33,465 nucleotides of DNA from Clostridia bacterium (GTDB lineage: Bacteria; Bacillota; Clostridia; Oscillospirales; CAG-272). The DNA is taken from positions 1 through 33,465 of the forward strand of contig JAFTOB010000167.1 in NCBI GenBank assembly GCA_017451545.1, given 5' to 3'. Shown here one piece after another: positions 17,238 through 24,713 of this stretch (positions are counted from its first letter, which is position 1; each line of letters opens with the position of its first letter). Both the position numbers and the translations under genes were made by a program. The notes under the pieces are model-generated. The model made no database searches and was not told the DNA's origin. It was given only the letters and a program-made list of their open reading frames with translations.

Positions 17238-18389
17238 ATGGATCAAAAAAAGAAGAAAGTCGCATGGCAACAGTATGTAGGAATGCTGTTTATGGTGCTT
17301 ATAGGCGTTGCGTGTGGCGTATTTATGGCCGTATTGGTCGATCGCTTCGGCGATGGCAGACCGTTGCACGAGGAGCTGCTATCACTTGTGGCTCTGCTTG
17401 CCGCAATGTATATTGCAATATTTTTCCATCTTATTTTGCACGAGATGGGGCATTTGGTGTTCGGAAAGCTGAGCGGCTATACCTTCGGTTCGTTCCGTAT
17501 ATTCTCTTTTATGTGGATAAAGGAGAACGGAAAGCTCAGATTGAAGCGGCACAGCCTCGCGGGAACGGGCGGTCAATGCCTTATGGTACCGCCACAGATC
17601 AGAAACGGTAAGTTTCCGCTCGCCTTGTACAATCTCGGCGGTTCGATCCTTAATGCCGTTGCAGGCGCGATCTTTCTGGCCGCATATTTTCTCAGCTATA
17701 GTCTTGCTCTTTTGTCGTCGGTTTTTGCCTTGTTCGCTATAGCCGGCTTTGCTGTAGCGGTTATGAACGGTGTGCCGATGCGTATGGGAAATGTAGATAA
17801 CGACGGCTACAATGCTTTTGCGCTGTCAAAAAATCCTCAGGCCGTGAAAGCCTTTTGGGTACAGCTCAAGGTGGTCGAGCAGACCTCGAACGGTGTTCGA
17901 CTCAAGGATATGCCGAAGGAGTGGTTTGAGTTTCCACCCGATGCGGCAATGAAAAACAGTATGGTTGCCGCCGAGGGAGTTTTCGCTTGCAACCGTTTGA
18001 TGGATGAAGGAAAATTCAAGGCCGCTGCCGCGCGGATGGATCATATGCTGAAAATAGATAGCGGAATGGTGGATCTTCACCGTAATTTACTTATATGCGA
18101 TAGAATATATACCGAGCTTATAGGTGACAACAAAAGAGATGTTATCGAGGCCATGCTGACTTTGGAGCTACAAAGATTTATGAGAGCAATGAAAAAGTTC
18201 CCGTCGGTGCTACGCACGCAGTACGCGATTGCAAGCCTTTTCGAAAACGATCTCGCAAAAGCCAAGGATATCCGCGCACAGTTTGAAAAATATGCAAGCT
18301 CTTATCCGTATATTCAGGATATTGTATCGGAGCGAGAACTGATGGATATAGTAGACCGTGCGGTGAACGGCGCTGAGAATAAAATGTAA
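17238..18389 (+). CDS. M50-type membrane metalloprotease, divergent
   Basis: This 383-aa protein starts at the ATG at 17238, with TGGAG 6 nt upstream; earlier in-frame ATGs at 17199 and 17226 lie in the leader repeat. Hydrophobic helices occupy about 14-34, 47-66 and 138-178. The zinc motif is HEMGH (68-72), followed by the family-typical GKLSGY. The second M50 motif is present in variant form: N177-x-x-P180, then N188-D189-G190. The C-terminal ~190 residues are soluble and helical, with no membrane segment, and may be a regulatory domain. Site-2-type proteases cleave membrane-embedded regulators or store factors. The partner is not evident, and the flanking genes are unrelated. Confidence 0.85.
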   Translation: MDQKKKKVAWQQYVGMLFMVLIGVACGVFMAVLVDRFGDGRPLHEELLSLVALLAAMYIAIFFHLILHEMGHLVFGKLSGYTFGSFRIFSFMWIKENGKLRLKRHSLAGTGGQCLMVPPQIRNGKFPLALYNLGGSILNAVAGAIFLAAYFLSYSLALLSSVFALFAIAGFAVAVMNGVPMRMGNVDNDGYNAFALSKNPQAVKAFWVQLKVVEQTSNGVRLKDMPKEWFEFPPDAAMKNSMVAAEGVFACNRLMDEGKFKAAAARMDHMLKIDSGMVDLHRNLLICDRIYTELIGDNKRDVIEAMLTLELQRFMRAMKKFPSVLRTQYAIASLFENDLAKAKDIRAQFEKYASSYPYIQDIVSERELMDIVDRAVNGAENKM

Positions 18390-18398
18390 AATAAAATT

Positions 18399-18431
18399 AT
18401 ACCGCCGAGGATCGACGATCCTCGGCGGTAT
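18399..18431. terminator. Bidirectional terminator
   Basis: ATACCGCCGAGGATC (18399-18413) pairs perfectly with GATCCTCGGCGGTAT (18417-18431) around a GAC loop. An A-rich stretch lies to the left (poly-U for the minus strand) and TGCTTATATT to the right. It separates the plus-strand M50 gene from the converging minus-strand gene, whose stop is 3 nt away. Confidence 0.9.
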
Positions 18432-18433
18432 GC

Positions 18434-18958
18434 TTATATTCCATAGGTGCCGGTCAGCGGGTCCTCAAAAAGCCCCAGCTCGGGGGTCAGAAAGGTGAAG
18501 ATAATAAAAAGCAGGCCGATGGCCGAGAGGGCGACGAGCGGGAGCTTTGACGAACGGTGGCGAAATCTTTCCTCATTGAAGAGCCGCGTTTCGTAAATAT
18601 AGACCACCGCCGCGCAGAAAAAGAAGATGGCGATGTTGAACCAATCGGGCGATTTGCCCACCGCACCGTTGTAGGTGTAAAATATAACGGGTATCAGTGT
18701 GATGCCGAGCAGAATGCCCCGCAGCTTCACGTGCCAAAAGTCCTCGCGGTCGCGGAAGAAAAAGCTCTGCACGATGGCGTAAATAAACGTAGGCCAGAAG
18801 AGCAGCTTCATATGCTCCCAGGTGGATTCGTTCACCCCCGAAAAGGGCGCGACCCACAGAGCGTCGCCCAGCCAACCGTATAAAAAGTGCAATATCGTGC
18901 CGCCGAGAGAGGTCACGGCAAAGCCCATAAGTTGCCAAAGTCCGATGGAACGCTTCAT
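18434..18958 (-). CDS. DUF6512-like integral membrane protein
   Basis: This 174-aa protein on the minus strand starts at 18958, with AGGAGG directly upstream on that strand. It has five predicted membrane helices and conserved polar spots such as GVNESTWEHMKLLFWP and FYTYNGAVG. These match what I know of the DUF6512 family, which is widespread in Clostridia and of unknown function. It is the only gene here on the minus strand and converges on a shared terminator. No clear promoter boxes were found on its 5' side (18960-19020). Confidence 0.85.
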   Translation of the reverse strand: MKRSIGLWQLMGFAVTSLGGTILHFLYGWLGDALWVAPFSGVNESTWEHMKLLFWPTFIYAIVQSFFFRDREDFWHVKLRGILLGITLIPVIFYTYNGAVGKSPDWFNIAIFFFCAAVVYIYETRLFNEERFRHRSSKLPLVALSAIGLLFIIFTFLTPELGLFEDPLTGTYGI

Positions 18959-19024
18959 AAGTCCTCCTATCCGAGATGTTCAGTACAGTTTATGCGCTTT
19001 TTGCGCCGACTATGCGAGAATTTG

Positions 19025-19053
19025 TTGACAGACGAGGGTGATTTTGATATAAT
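19025..19053 (+). promoter_or_regulatory. Perfect sigma-A promoter for the kinase-like gene
   Basis: TTGACA (19025-19030), a 17-nt spacer and TATAAT (19048-19053) match consensus in every position. Transcription should start near 19060, about 20 nt before the ATG at 19081. Confidence 0.92.
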
Positions 19054-19080
19054 TGTTATATATGAACGTGGGGGCTTAAA

Positions 19081-19578
19081 ATGAAAAAAGTTATAGTGAT
19101 CGGTTGCCCGGGAAGCGGCAAAAGCACCTTCGCCCGGGCATTACGCGAGAAGACGGGCCTTCCGCTTTATCATCTCGATATGCTATATTGGAACGCGGAC
19201 AGGACCACGGTAGAAAAAAGCGTTTTTCGCGCGCGGCTCGCGGCCATTATCGAGGGCGATGAGTGGATCATCGACGGAAACTACGGCTCTACCATGGAGC
19301 TTCGCCTTGCGGCCTGTGACACGGTGTTTTTCCTCGATTACCCCACGGACGTATGCCTTGACGGCGTTCGTGCGCGCCGAGGAACACCGCGAAGCGATAT
19401 GCCCTGGATCGAGACCGAGGAGGATGCGGAATTTACCGAATTTATAAAAAGCTATAATTCCGAAAGCCGCCCCCGCGTTCTTGAGCTTCTCGAAAAATAC
19501 AGCGATAAAACCATACACGTTTTTGAGAGCAGGGAAGAGGCGTATGCCTTTTTGATGAAAAACGTTACTGTACAATAA
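19081..19578 (+). CDS. P-loop kinase-like protein (adenylate-kinase / topology-modulation type)
   Basis: This 165-aa protein follows GGGGGC. The P-loop GCPGSGKST lies at residues 8-16. The LPLYHLDMLYWN phrase (27-38) and the later EWIIDGNYGST with FFLDYP are the signature of small nucleotide kinases often annotated as adenylate kinase-like or DNA topology modulation proteins. The lid is short and basic (RARRGTPRSD). It is cytoplasmic and ATP-dependent; the phosphate acceptor is unknown. A near-perfect promoter drives it, and the genes to about 23683 could be read through from here because no terminator is visible between them. Confidence 0.92.
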   Translation: MKKVIVIGCPGSGKSTFARALREKTGLPLYHLDMLYWNADRTTVEKSVFRARLAAIIEGDEWIIDGNYGSTMELRLAACDTVFFLDYPTDVCLDGVRARRGTPRSDMPWIETEEDAEFTEFIKSYNSESRPRVLELLEKYSDKTIHVFESREEAYAFLMKNVTVQ

Positions 19579-19608
19579 AACTAAACCGTAATAAGGGAGG
19601 AACAGAAA

Positions 19609-20217
19609 ATGACAGAGCTTGAAAAGATCGCATACGCGAAAACCTTTATAGACAAATTAGCAAATGGAATAAACCCCTTGGACGATACGCCTATTCCCGA
19701 TGATGATCTTGCAAATAACGTGCGTATGTCGCGCTGCTTTTTCTACGTTTCTACGATTCTTCAAAAAGAATTTGACAGAGAGCGAAGAAAGTCGCCAAAG
19801 CCCCCAAAACCCGAAAAGCTTCCGTTTTCGATTTCGGATGAAAAGCTTGAGCAGTTCGAATATTCCTCGTTCCCCATTTCGTCAACAGCTTTGGGACATA
19901 AGATCAATGAGCTTATGATGGAAGATATCGCGTATAATAATATGGAAAAATTCTCATATCGCAAGATCCTTTACTGGTTGCGCGAGATCGGAATGATCGA
20001 ATGGCGCCAATGGGAAAACGGAAAAAACAAGCGCTTTCCCACGGAAGAAGGGGAGAAAATCGGACTTGTTTTGAAGATTTGGGAAAATTACGGCAAAAAA
20101 TTGCCCGTGATTTATTTTTCGGAAGAAGCCCAGCACTTTGTTATGGATAATATAGAAGCAGTCATCGCGGCCGAAAAAGGAAGCATTTCTCCTTTGCTTG
20201 AGGAAGAGGATGAGTAA
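19609..20217 (+). CDS. Unknown protein, possible winged-helix C-terminal region
   Basis: This 202-aa protein follows GGGAGGAA. The N-terminus (LEKIAYAKTFIDKLANGINP, then PDDDLANNVRMSRCFFYVS) resembles, from memory, a conserved unnamed family in Clostridia and their mobile elements. A Pro/Lys-rich linker (about 62-76) follows. The C-terminal half (KILYWLREIGMIEW, T-E-E-G-E-K-I-G-L) looks like a small winged-helix fold, so DNA binding is possible but unproven. The gene is richer in A and T than its neighbours, which may indicate transfer. Its stop lies 28 nt before the chosen start of the next SDR gene. Confidence 0.85.
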   Translation: MTELEKIAYAKTFIDKLANGINPLDDTPIPDDDLANNVRMSRCFFYVSTILQKEFDRERRKSPKPPKPEKLPFSISDEKLEQFEYSSFPISSTALGHKINELMMEDIAYNNMEKFSYRKILYWLREIGMIEWRQWENGKNKRFPTEEGEKIGLVLKIWENYGKKLPVIYFSEEAQHFVMDNIEAVIAAEKGSISPLLEEEDE

Positions 20218-20245
20218 ACTGACGATAAAAAATCAAGGTGACAAA

Positions 20246-20962
20246 ATGTTTGATTTTAAGAACAAAATAGCCGTTGTGACGGGCGGCGCGAGAGGGATCG
20301 GCAGGTGCATACGCGAGAGCTTCGAGGCGGCGGGAGCCACCGTCTGCGTCATCGACCTGCTCGAAAATGATTATTTCGTGGGCGATCTTGCTGACAAGGC
20401 TACCCTTGAAAGGTTTGCCGAGAAGGTAATAGCCGACCACGGCCGCGTGGATTTTCTGATAAACAACGCCGCGCCCAAAACGTGCGGTCTTACGAGCGGC
20501 AGCTACGAGGACTTCGAGTATGCCCTGAAGGTGGGCGTAACCGCGCCCTTTTACATTTCAAAGCTCTTCGCACCATATTTTGCCGAGGGCGCGAGCATCG
20601 TCAATATATCCTCATCTCGCGACAGAATGAGCCAGCCCGAGACCGAGAGCTACACGGCGGCCAAGGGCGGCATCGCCGCTCTGACCCACGCGCTGGCGGT
20701 CAGCTTGTCGGGGAGGGTGCGCGTAAATTCGGTCTCGCCCGGCTGGATAGATAATAATTACAGAGTCTATGAGGGCTCGGATGCCGCGCAGCAGCCTGCG
20801 GGCAGGGTGGGCAATCCCCCCGATATCGCCAATATGGTGCTCTACCTTTGCTCGGATATGGCGGGCTTCATTACGGGCGAAAATATCTGCATCGACGGCG
20901 GTATGACAAAGCAGATGATCTACCACGGTGACTGCGGTTGGATTCTGAACAGTCAGACCTGA
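20246..20962 (+). CDS. Short-chain dehydrogenase/reductase (classical SDR)
   Basis: This 238-aa protein starts at the ATG at 20246, with AAGGTG just upstream, which gives the standard SDR N-terminus. An alternative in-frame ATG at 20210 would overlap the previous stop. The cofactor motif is TGGARGIG (12-19), NNAA replaces NNAG, the catalytic Ser lies in NISSS, and Y136/K140 sit in YTAAK. SPGWI and the C-terminal FITGENICIDGGM are typical of FabG-like enzymes. It is a cytoplasmic NAD(P)H-dependent oxidoreductase. It is unrelated in detail to the SDR at 16225 and ends 22 nt before a small gene. Confidence 0.95.
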   Translation: MFDFKNKIAVVTGGARGIGRCIRESFEAAGATVCVIDLLENDYFVGDLADKATLERFAEKVIADHGRVDFLINNAAPKTCGLTSGSYEDFEYALKVGVTAPFYISKLFAPYFAEGASIVNISSSRDRMSQPETESYTAAKGGIAALTHALAVSLSGRVRVNSVSPGWIDNNYRVYEGSDAAQQPAGRVGNPPDIANMVLYLCSDMAGFITGENICIDGGMTKQMIYHGDCGWILNSQT

Positions 20963-20984
20963 CGCAATATGATCGGAGATAAAA

Positions 20985-21188
20985 ATGAGCAAAAAAATTC
21001 TTACTAAAGAAGAGCTGGGCGCAAGGCTCTACGAATATTATTTGAAAAATTACGGCGAAAGAGACACGGACATATGGTACGATCAGCCCGCGGTCAACGT
21101 GATGACCTTCGGCCGTGACGGAGAATATATCTCTCTCAAGGCCCACATCCTGACCGGAGAGATCGAGGTCTTCGTCTCGGAGAGGTAA
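20985..21188 (+). CDS. Small unknown protein, 67 aa
   Basis: The ATG is preceded by CGGAGAT at a good distance, and the next gene starts 2 nt after the stop, so this small gene is likely real and co-translated. The sequence starts MSKKILTKEELGARLYEYY and has an alternating strand-rich C-terminus (VMTFGRDGEYISLKAHIL). It has no signal peptide or membrane helix. I do not recognise a family; it may assist the reductase encoded immediately downstream. Confidence 0.8.
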   Translation: MSKKILTKEELGARLYEYYLKNYGERDTDIWYDQPAVNVMTFGRDGEYISLKAHILTGEIEVFVSER

Positions 21189-21190
21189 TT

Positions 21191-21910
21191 ATGAACAGAC
21201 CCTACGTCATTTGCCATATGGTGACCTCGGTGGACGGGAAGGTCACGGGCGAGTTTTTGCGCCGACCCGAGTGCGAGTCGGCTACCGAAATATACTACGA
21301 GATCAACAGAGAATACAAGGAGCAGGGCTCGGGCGGCTTCATCTGCGGCCGCGTGACCATGGAGGAGAGCTTCACGGGTGGCTTTTATCCCGATCTGTCG
21401 GGCTACCGCCCCGTGGCGCGCGAATGCGGGCATTATATGAATTGCTGGTTCGACAAGACACTTGAAGCAAACTATTTTGCCATAGCCTTCGACCCCAAGG
21501 GCAGGCTGGGCTGGCAGTCGAACGTCATTGAGGACAGCGACCCGGGCTACGGCGGCGCCGCCATAATCGAGGTGCTCACCGAGCAGGTAGATCCACGGTA
21601 TCTCGCCTACCTTGAGGAAAAGGAGATCTCCTACTGCTTCGCGGGCGAGAGCGAGATCGACGTGCCCCTCGCGCTGGAGACCCTGAGCCTGCACCTGAAG
21701 CCCGCCTTCTACCTTCTTGAGGGCGGCAGTATCGTCAACGGCCACTTACTGCGCGCCGATTGCGTGGACGAGCTCTCACTGGTGCAAGCCCCGCTGACGG
21801 CAGGAAACGACGGTAAGCCCCTGTTTTCGGGCGGCGATATCCGCTCGTTTGAGCTGACAAGGGCCGAGAGCAAAAAAGACTGTCTTGTTTTAAATTACAA
21901 GAAAAAATGA
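21191..21910 (+). CDS. RibD C-terminal / dihydrofolate-reductase-like protein
   Basis: This 239-aa protein has GGAGAGG just upstream and follows the small gene by 2 nt. It opens with MNRPYVICHMVTSVDGKVTG, the typical first strand and substrate loop of the RibD_C family. The C-terminal LLEGGSIVNGHLLRADCVDEL matches the conserved G-G-x-x-x-N motif near the NADPH site. Stand-alone RibD_C proteins are NADPH-dependent reductases of pterin- or pyrimidine-like compounds. No other riboflavin gene is nearby, so a role outside riboflavin synthesis is likely. It is cytoplasmic. Confidence 0.93.
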   Translation: MNRPYVICHMVTSVDGKVTGEFLRRPECESATEIYYEINREYKEQGSGGFICGRVTMEESFTGGFYPDLSGYRPVARECGHYMNCWFDKTLEANYFAIAFDPKGRLGWQSNVIEDSDPGYGGAAIIEVLTEQVDPRYLAYLEEKEISYCFAGESEIDVPLALETLSLHLKPAFYLLEGGSIVNGHLLRADCVDELSLVQAPLTAGNDGKPLFSGGDIRSFELTRAESKKDCLVLNYKKK

Positions 21911-21915
21911 CGGTC

Positions 21916-21950
21916 AGCGTGAAAGCTCATTTGCCTGAGTGGAGATTAAT
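21916..21950 (+). repeat. Shortened relative of the structured leader, before the TSUP gene
   Basis: The 20 nt AGCGTGAAAGCTCATTTGCC at 21916-21935 are identical to 31321-31340, the start of leader B. After TGAG it passes straight into TGGAGATTAATATG, the same initiation phrase that ends leaders A and B. It looks like a version of the leader with the whole stem-loop core deleted. Confidence 0.6.
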
Positions 21951-22727
21951 ATGGATGATATTCTGATAAAAATACTTGTATGCTTTATCGCAGGCGCCGG
22001 CGCGGGTATCGGAACCGGCTTTGCCGGTATGAGTGCCGCCGCGGTGATAGGCCCCATGCTCGCAACCTTTCTGGGCATTCCTGCCTACGATGCTGTGGGA
22101 ATCGGACTTATCAGCGACGTTTTGGCAAGCCTTGTCAGCGCTTATACCTACAAAAAAAGCGGAAATTTGGATGTAAAAAACAGCCTGCCGTTGCTTGTCA
22201 GCGTGCTTATCGTGACGATGATAGGAAGCTTTGCGGCAAGCTTCCTTCCCGAGCGGGCAATGAACGGCACGATGCAGATAGCCTTGATCTTTATCGGCTT
22301 GCGCTTTCTTTTGAAGCCCGTCAACAAAACGAGAGAGCAGTTGGAAAAAAGCTCTCCGAAGGGCAGACTGATCAAGGCCATCGTCGGCGGCGTGTTCGTA
22401 GGCTTTATCTGCGGCTTTGTGGGCGCGGGCGGAGGAATGATGCTTTTGCTTGTCCTAACCTCCTTCCTCGGGTATCCCATGCATCTTGCGGTCGGCACAA
22501 GCGTGTTCATTATGGCCTTCACGGCACTGACCGGCGGCGTCAGCCATTTTATGATCGGAGGCCTCCCCGACCTTCCTTGCCTTGCGCTGTGCGTTGTGTT
22601 TACCCTGATATGGGCAAGGATCGCCGCGATAATCGCAAACAGAGCCAAGGCCGAGACCTTAAACCGCGCGGTCGGCATTGTGATGATCGCCACGAGCGCC
22701 GTTATATTGGCGGTAAATTATCTTTAA
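21951..22727 (+). CDS. TSUP family (TauE/SafE) membrane transporter
   Basis: This 258-aa integral membrane protein starts at the ATG at 21951, preceded by TGGAG; a GTG four codons earlier is in frame but lies in the leader repeat. About eight TM helices are arranged as two halves. Both halves carry the Gly-rich TSUP motif: GAGAGIGTGFAGMSAA near residues 14-30 and GFICGFVGAGGGMM in the second half. TSUP proteins export sulfite, organosulfonates or other small anions. The substrate is not predictable. It is followed after 26 nt by an esterase gene. Confidence 0.94.
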   Translation: MDDILIKILVCFIAGAGAGIGTGFAGMSAAAVIGPMLATFLGIPAYDAVGIGLISDVLASLVSAYTYKKSGNLDVKNSLPLLVSVLIVTMIGSFAASFLPERAMNGTMQIALIFIGLRFLLKPVNKTREQLEKSSPKGRLIKAIVGGVFVGFICGFVGAGGGMMLLLVLTSFLGYPMHLAVGTSVFIMAFTALTGGVSHFMIGGLPDLPCLALCVVFTLIWARIAAIIANRAKAETLNRAVGIVMIATSAVILAVNYL

Positions 22728-22753
22728 AACTTAAACGGGAGTTGTTTGTTTTT

Positions 22754-23683
22754 ATGAAATACAAAATAAACAAAGAGTTTTTCCCTTTTTCGCACTTCAC
22801 TCCGCCCATAAGCGAAAAATTCCTCGCAATGGCCGTGCCGCATATGAAAACTCCGAAATTTATGTATAGGGATAAGGAGCTGACGGTCAGCCGTCACAGG
22901 ATCAAAAGCTATGACGGAGAGGGTGTCGAGTGCTTTCTTATGTCCCCTGCGGGCATTGGCGAAAATGCGCCCTGTCTTGTCTATATCCACGGCGGTGGCT
23001 TCGTGCTGGCGGCGGCGGGGTATCACTATAAAAACGCCATGCGATATGCCAAGGAGGTTGGCTGTCGGGTGGTGTTCGTCAATTATCGCCTTGCGCCCGA
23101 GCATCCCCATCCCGTGTTTTTCGAGGATTGCTATGCCGCATTGCGCTGGGCGTACGGAAACGCAAAAAGGCTCGGCATAGACCCCGACCGCATCGGCATC
23201 GGCGGCGACAGCGCGGGCTCGGCTCTTGCGGTCGGCGTGTGTATGATGGCCAGAGACAGAAAGCATCCCGTGAAGCTCGCCTTCCAGATGCTGCCGTACC
23301 CGTTCCTCGACGCCCGAAACGACAGCGAGTCCTGCAAAAGATTTACCGATACGCCTATGTGGAATTCGGTCCTTTCGTCGCGAATCGCGCCTATGACGAA
23401 GGCCGACAGAAGCCGCCCCGATTACGTATATTATTCCCCCGTGGAGGCCGAGATCTTTGAGGGCTTGCCCACGGCGTATATCGAAACGGCGGAGTTCGAC
23501 TGCCTCCACGATGACGGCATTCTCTACGCCGAAAAGCTCCGCGCGGCGGGCGTGGACGTTACCCTCAACGAAACGCGCGGCACGATGCACGGCTTTGATA
23601 TCGTGCAAAAAGCAGACACCACGCAAAAGGCACTAAGAGCACGGATCGAGTTTATGAAAAAGGCGTTTTCACGGGACCTTTAA
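22754..23683 (+). CDS. Alpha/beta hydrolase, HSL-type esterase
   Basis: This 309-aa protein starts at the ATG at 22754; GGGAG lies about 13 nt upstream, slightly far. The oxyanion-hole motif is HGGGF, beginning at H79. The nucleophile elbow is GDSAG with Ser153. The acid Asp lies in EFDCLHDDG, and the catalytic His is in TMHGFD near the C-terminus. These place it in the hormone-sensitive-lipase/esterase family (alpha/beta-hydrolase fold 3). There is no signal peptide, so it is cytoplasmic. Likely substrates are short-chain acyl esters. A longer frame reaching back to 21980 is a shadow over the TSUP gene. Confidence 0.95.
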   Translation: MKYKINKEFFPFSHFTPPISEKFLAMAVPHMKTPKFMYRDKELTVSRHRIKSYDGEGVECFLMSPAGIGENAPCLVYIHGGGFVLAAAGYHYKNAMRYAKEVGCRVVFVNYRLAPEHPHPVFFEDCYAALRWAYGNAKRLGIDPDRIGIGGDSAGSALAVGVCMMARDRKHPVKLAFQMLPYPFLDARNDSESCKRFTDTPMWNSVLSSRIAPMTKADRSRPDYVYYSPVEAEIFEGLPTAYIETAEFDCLHDDGILYAEKLRAAGVDVTLNETRGTMHGFDIVQKADTTQKALRARIEFMKKAFSRDL

Positions 23684-23740
23684 AGTGGAATCATACCTTG
23701 AATTGAAATCAAAGTAACAAACCGAGAAAGGGGCTTTAGT

Positions 23741-24517
23741 ATGTTTGGATTTATAAGAAGGCTAAGAATAAAAAGATATACGAGAGATGTCTTAAATTAC
23801 ATAAAAATATTCTATATAGATGAGTCGCAAATCAGAAGGCCGACCGATCAGCCACCAAAGTTTCAGGTTAAAAAAAGCACGTGTGAGCCCCAAGTCAAAT
23901 TCAGCATTTCGGAGGAGCCGATAGCTCAACCGAAGCCGTCTCCGATCGCCAAGCCCGACCAAAGGGTCGAGACCGTTAAGCACGACATAGCGGAGGACCC
24001 GATAGATCCGCCGACCAAGCCGCAAACGGAGGCGCCCTCAAGAAAGCCGTATGAGATCCAACCGAACATTTTGACCCGATACTCCGATCGGTATGACTAC
24101 GGCTCTGTCAGCCAGGCAATGAAACAGAGGCTTGATCAAAACGTCATAGAGGTCATAAGAGAGCTTGAACGCGTCAGAAACATGACCTTCGTTGACGCGA
24201 TCGTCTCGTACATAGACAAAAGAGGTCTGCGGGATTCCGATGTATATAAGGCCGCAAACATTGACCGCAGGCTTTTCTCCAAGATGATGTCCGACAGAAA
24301 TTACAAGCCCTCAAAGGATACCGCCATTTCGATAGCCATCGGACTGCGGCTGGATATAGATCAGACTGCCGATCTTTTATCCCGAGCCGGCTACGTGCTC
24401 TCACACAGCAGTCAAAGGGATATAGTTATTGAATATTTTATCAGGGAGCGCGTGTATAAAATTTACGATATAAACGACGTGCTCTATGCCATCGGTCAAA
24501 AGGTAATCGGCGGATAA
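23741..24517 (+). CDS. Unknown protein with proline-rich linker and C-terminal HTH-like module
   Basis: This 258-aa protein has GAAAGGGG upstream of its ATG. The N-terminal 30 residues form a very basic helix (FIRRLRIKRYTRDVLNY). A Pro/Lys/Asp-rich linker of about 80 residues follows. The C-terminal ~110 residues (from about 148) carry FVDAIVSYIDKRGLRDSDVY, ANIDRRLFSKMMSD, SKDTAISIAIGLRLDIDQT and a YVLSHSS phrase. From memory this resembles a helical, XRE-like module attached to macro-domain and other proteins in Clostridia. It may be DNA- or protein-binding. It is encoded directly before an AAA+ ATPase, which suggests a joint function. The exact role is unknown. Confidence 0.85.
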   Translation: MFGFIRRLRIKRYTRDVLNYIKIFYIDESQIRRPTDQPPKFQVKKSTCEPQVKFSISEEPIAQPKPSPIAKPDQRVETVKHDIAEDPIDPPTKPQTEAPSRKPYEIQPNILTRYSDRYDYGSVSQAMKQRLDQNVIEVIRELERVRNMTFVDAIVSYIDKRGLRDSDVYKAANIDRRLFSKMMSDRNYKPSKDTAISIAIGLRLDIDQTADLLSRAGYVLSHSSQRDIVIEYFIRERVYKIYDINDVLYAIGQKVIGG

Positions 24518-24550
24518 ATTTTTTGAATTCAATAAAAATGTCGCATTAAA

Positions 24551-24638
24551 GGCGACCAATTCATGCCGTTTACGGTGTATAATCTTCCTGCAGAGTGCGG
24601 GAGATCCGACGTAAATGCTTGATTTGGTCGCCGTTTTT
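24551..24638 (+). promoter_or_regulatory. Possible structured leader before the AAA+ gene
   Basis: GGCGACCAA (24551-24559) and TTGGTCGCC (24624-24632) are perfectly complementary and enclose 64 nt with at least one inner hairpin (CCTGCA/TGCGGG near 24588-24604). The right arm is followed by GTTTTTCT, as in an intrinsic terminator. A TATAAT at 24578-24583 lies inside the loop but has no good -35 box. Confidence 0.45.
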
Positions 24639-24682
24639 CTCACTCGGCGTATCTTCGCGCGCTTTGCAAATTCAGAGAAAGA

Positions 24683-24713
24683 GCTTTCAGAACGAAAGCC
24701 ACGGGTGACGAAC
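24683..24713 (+). promoter_or_regulatory. Mini-hairpin leader element before the AAA+ gene
   Basis: GCTTTC (24683-24688) pairs with GAAAGC (24694-24699) around the loop AGAAC, the same loop as in the copy at 2803. The start codon follows 14 nt later, after CGGGTGA. This is the fourth copy of the element seen at 2794, 8545 and 15631. Confidence 0.45.

Noticed and set aside
21980..22753. Long frame preceding the esterase that would make a fusion protein
   Set aside because: This part is an out-of-frame shadow of the TSUP transporter, Arg-rich and without a domain; the esterase starts at 22754.
24578..24583. TATAAT as a promoter for the AAA+ gene
   Set aside because: No acceptable -35 box exists at 16-18 nt upstream and there is no extended -10 TGn. 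It also lies inside the loop of a 9-bp stem. I keep it only as an alternative.
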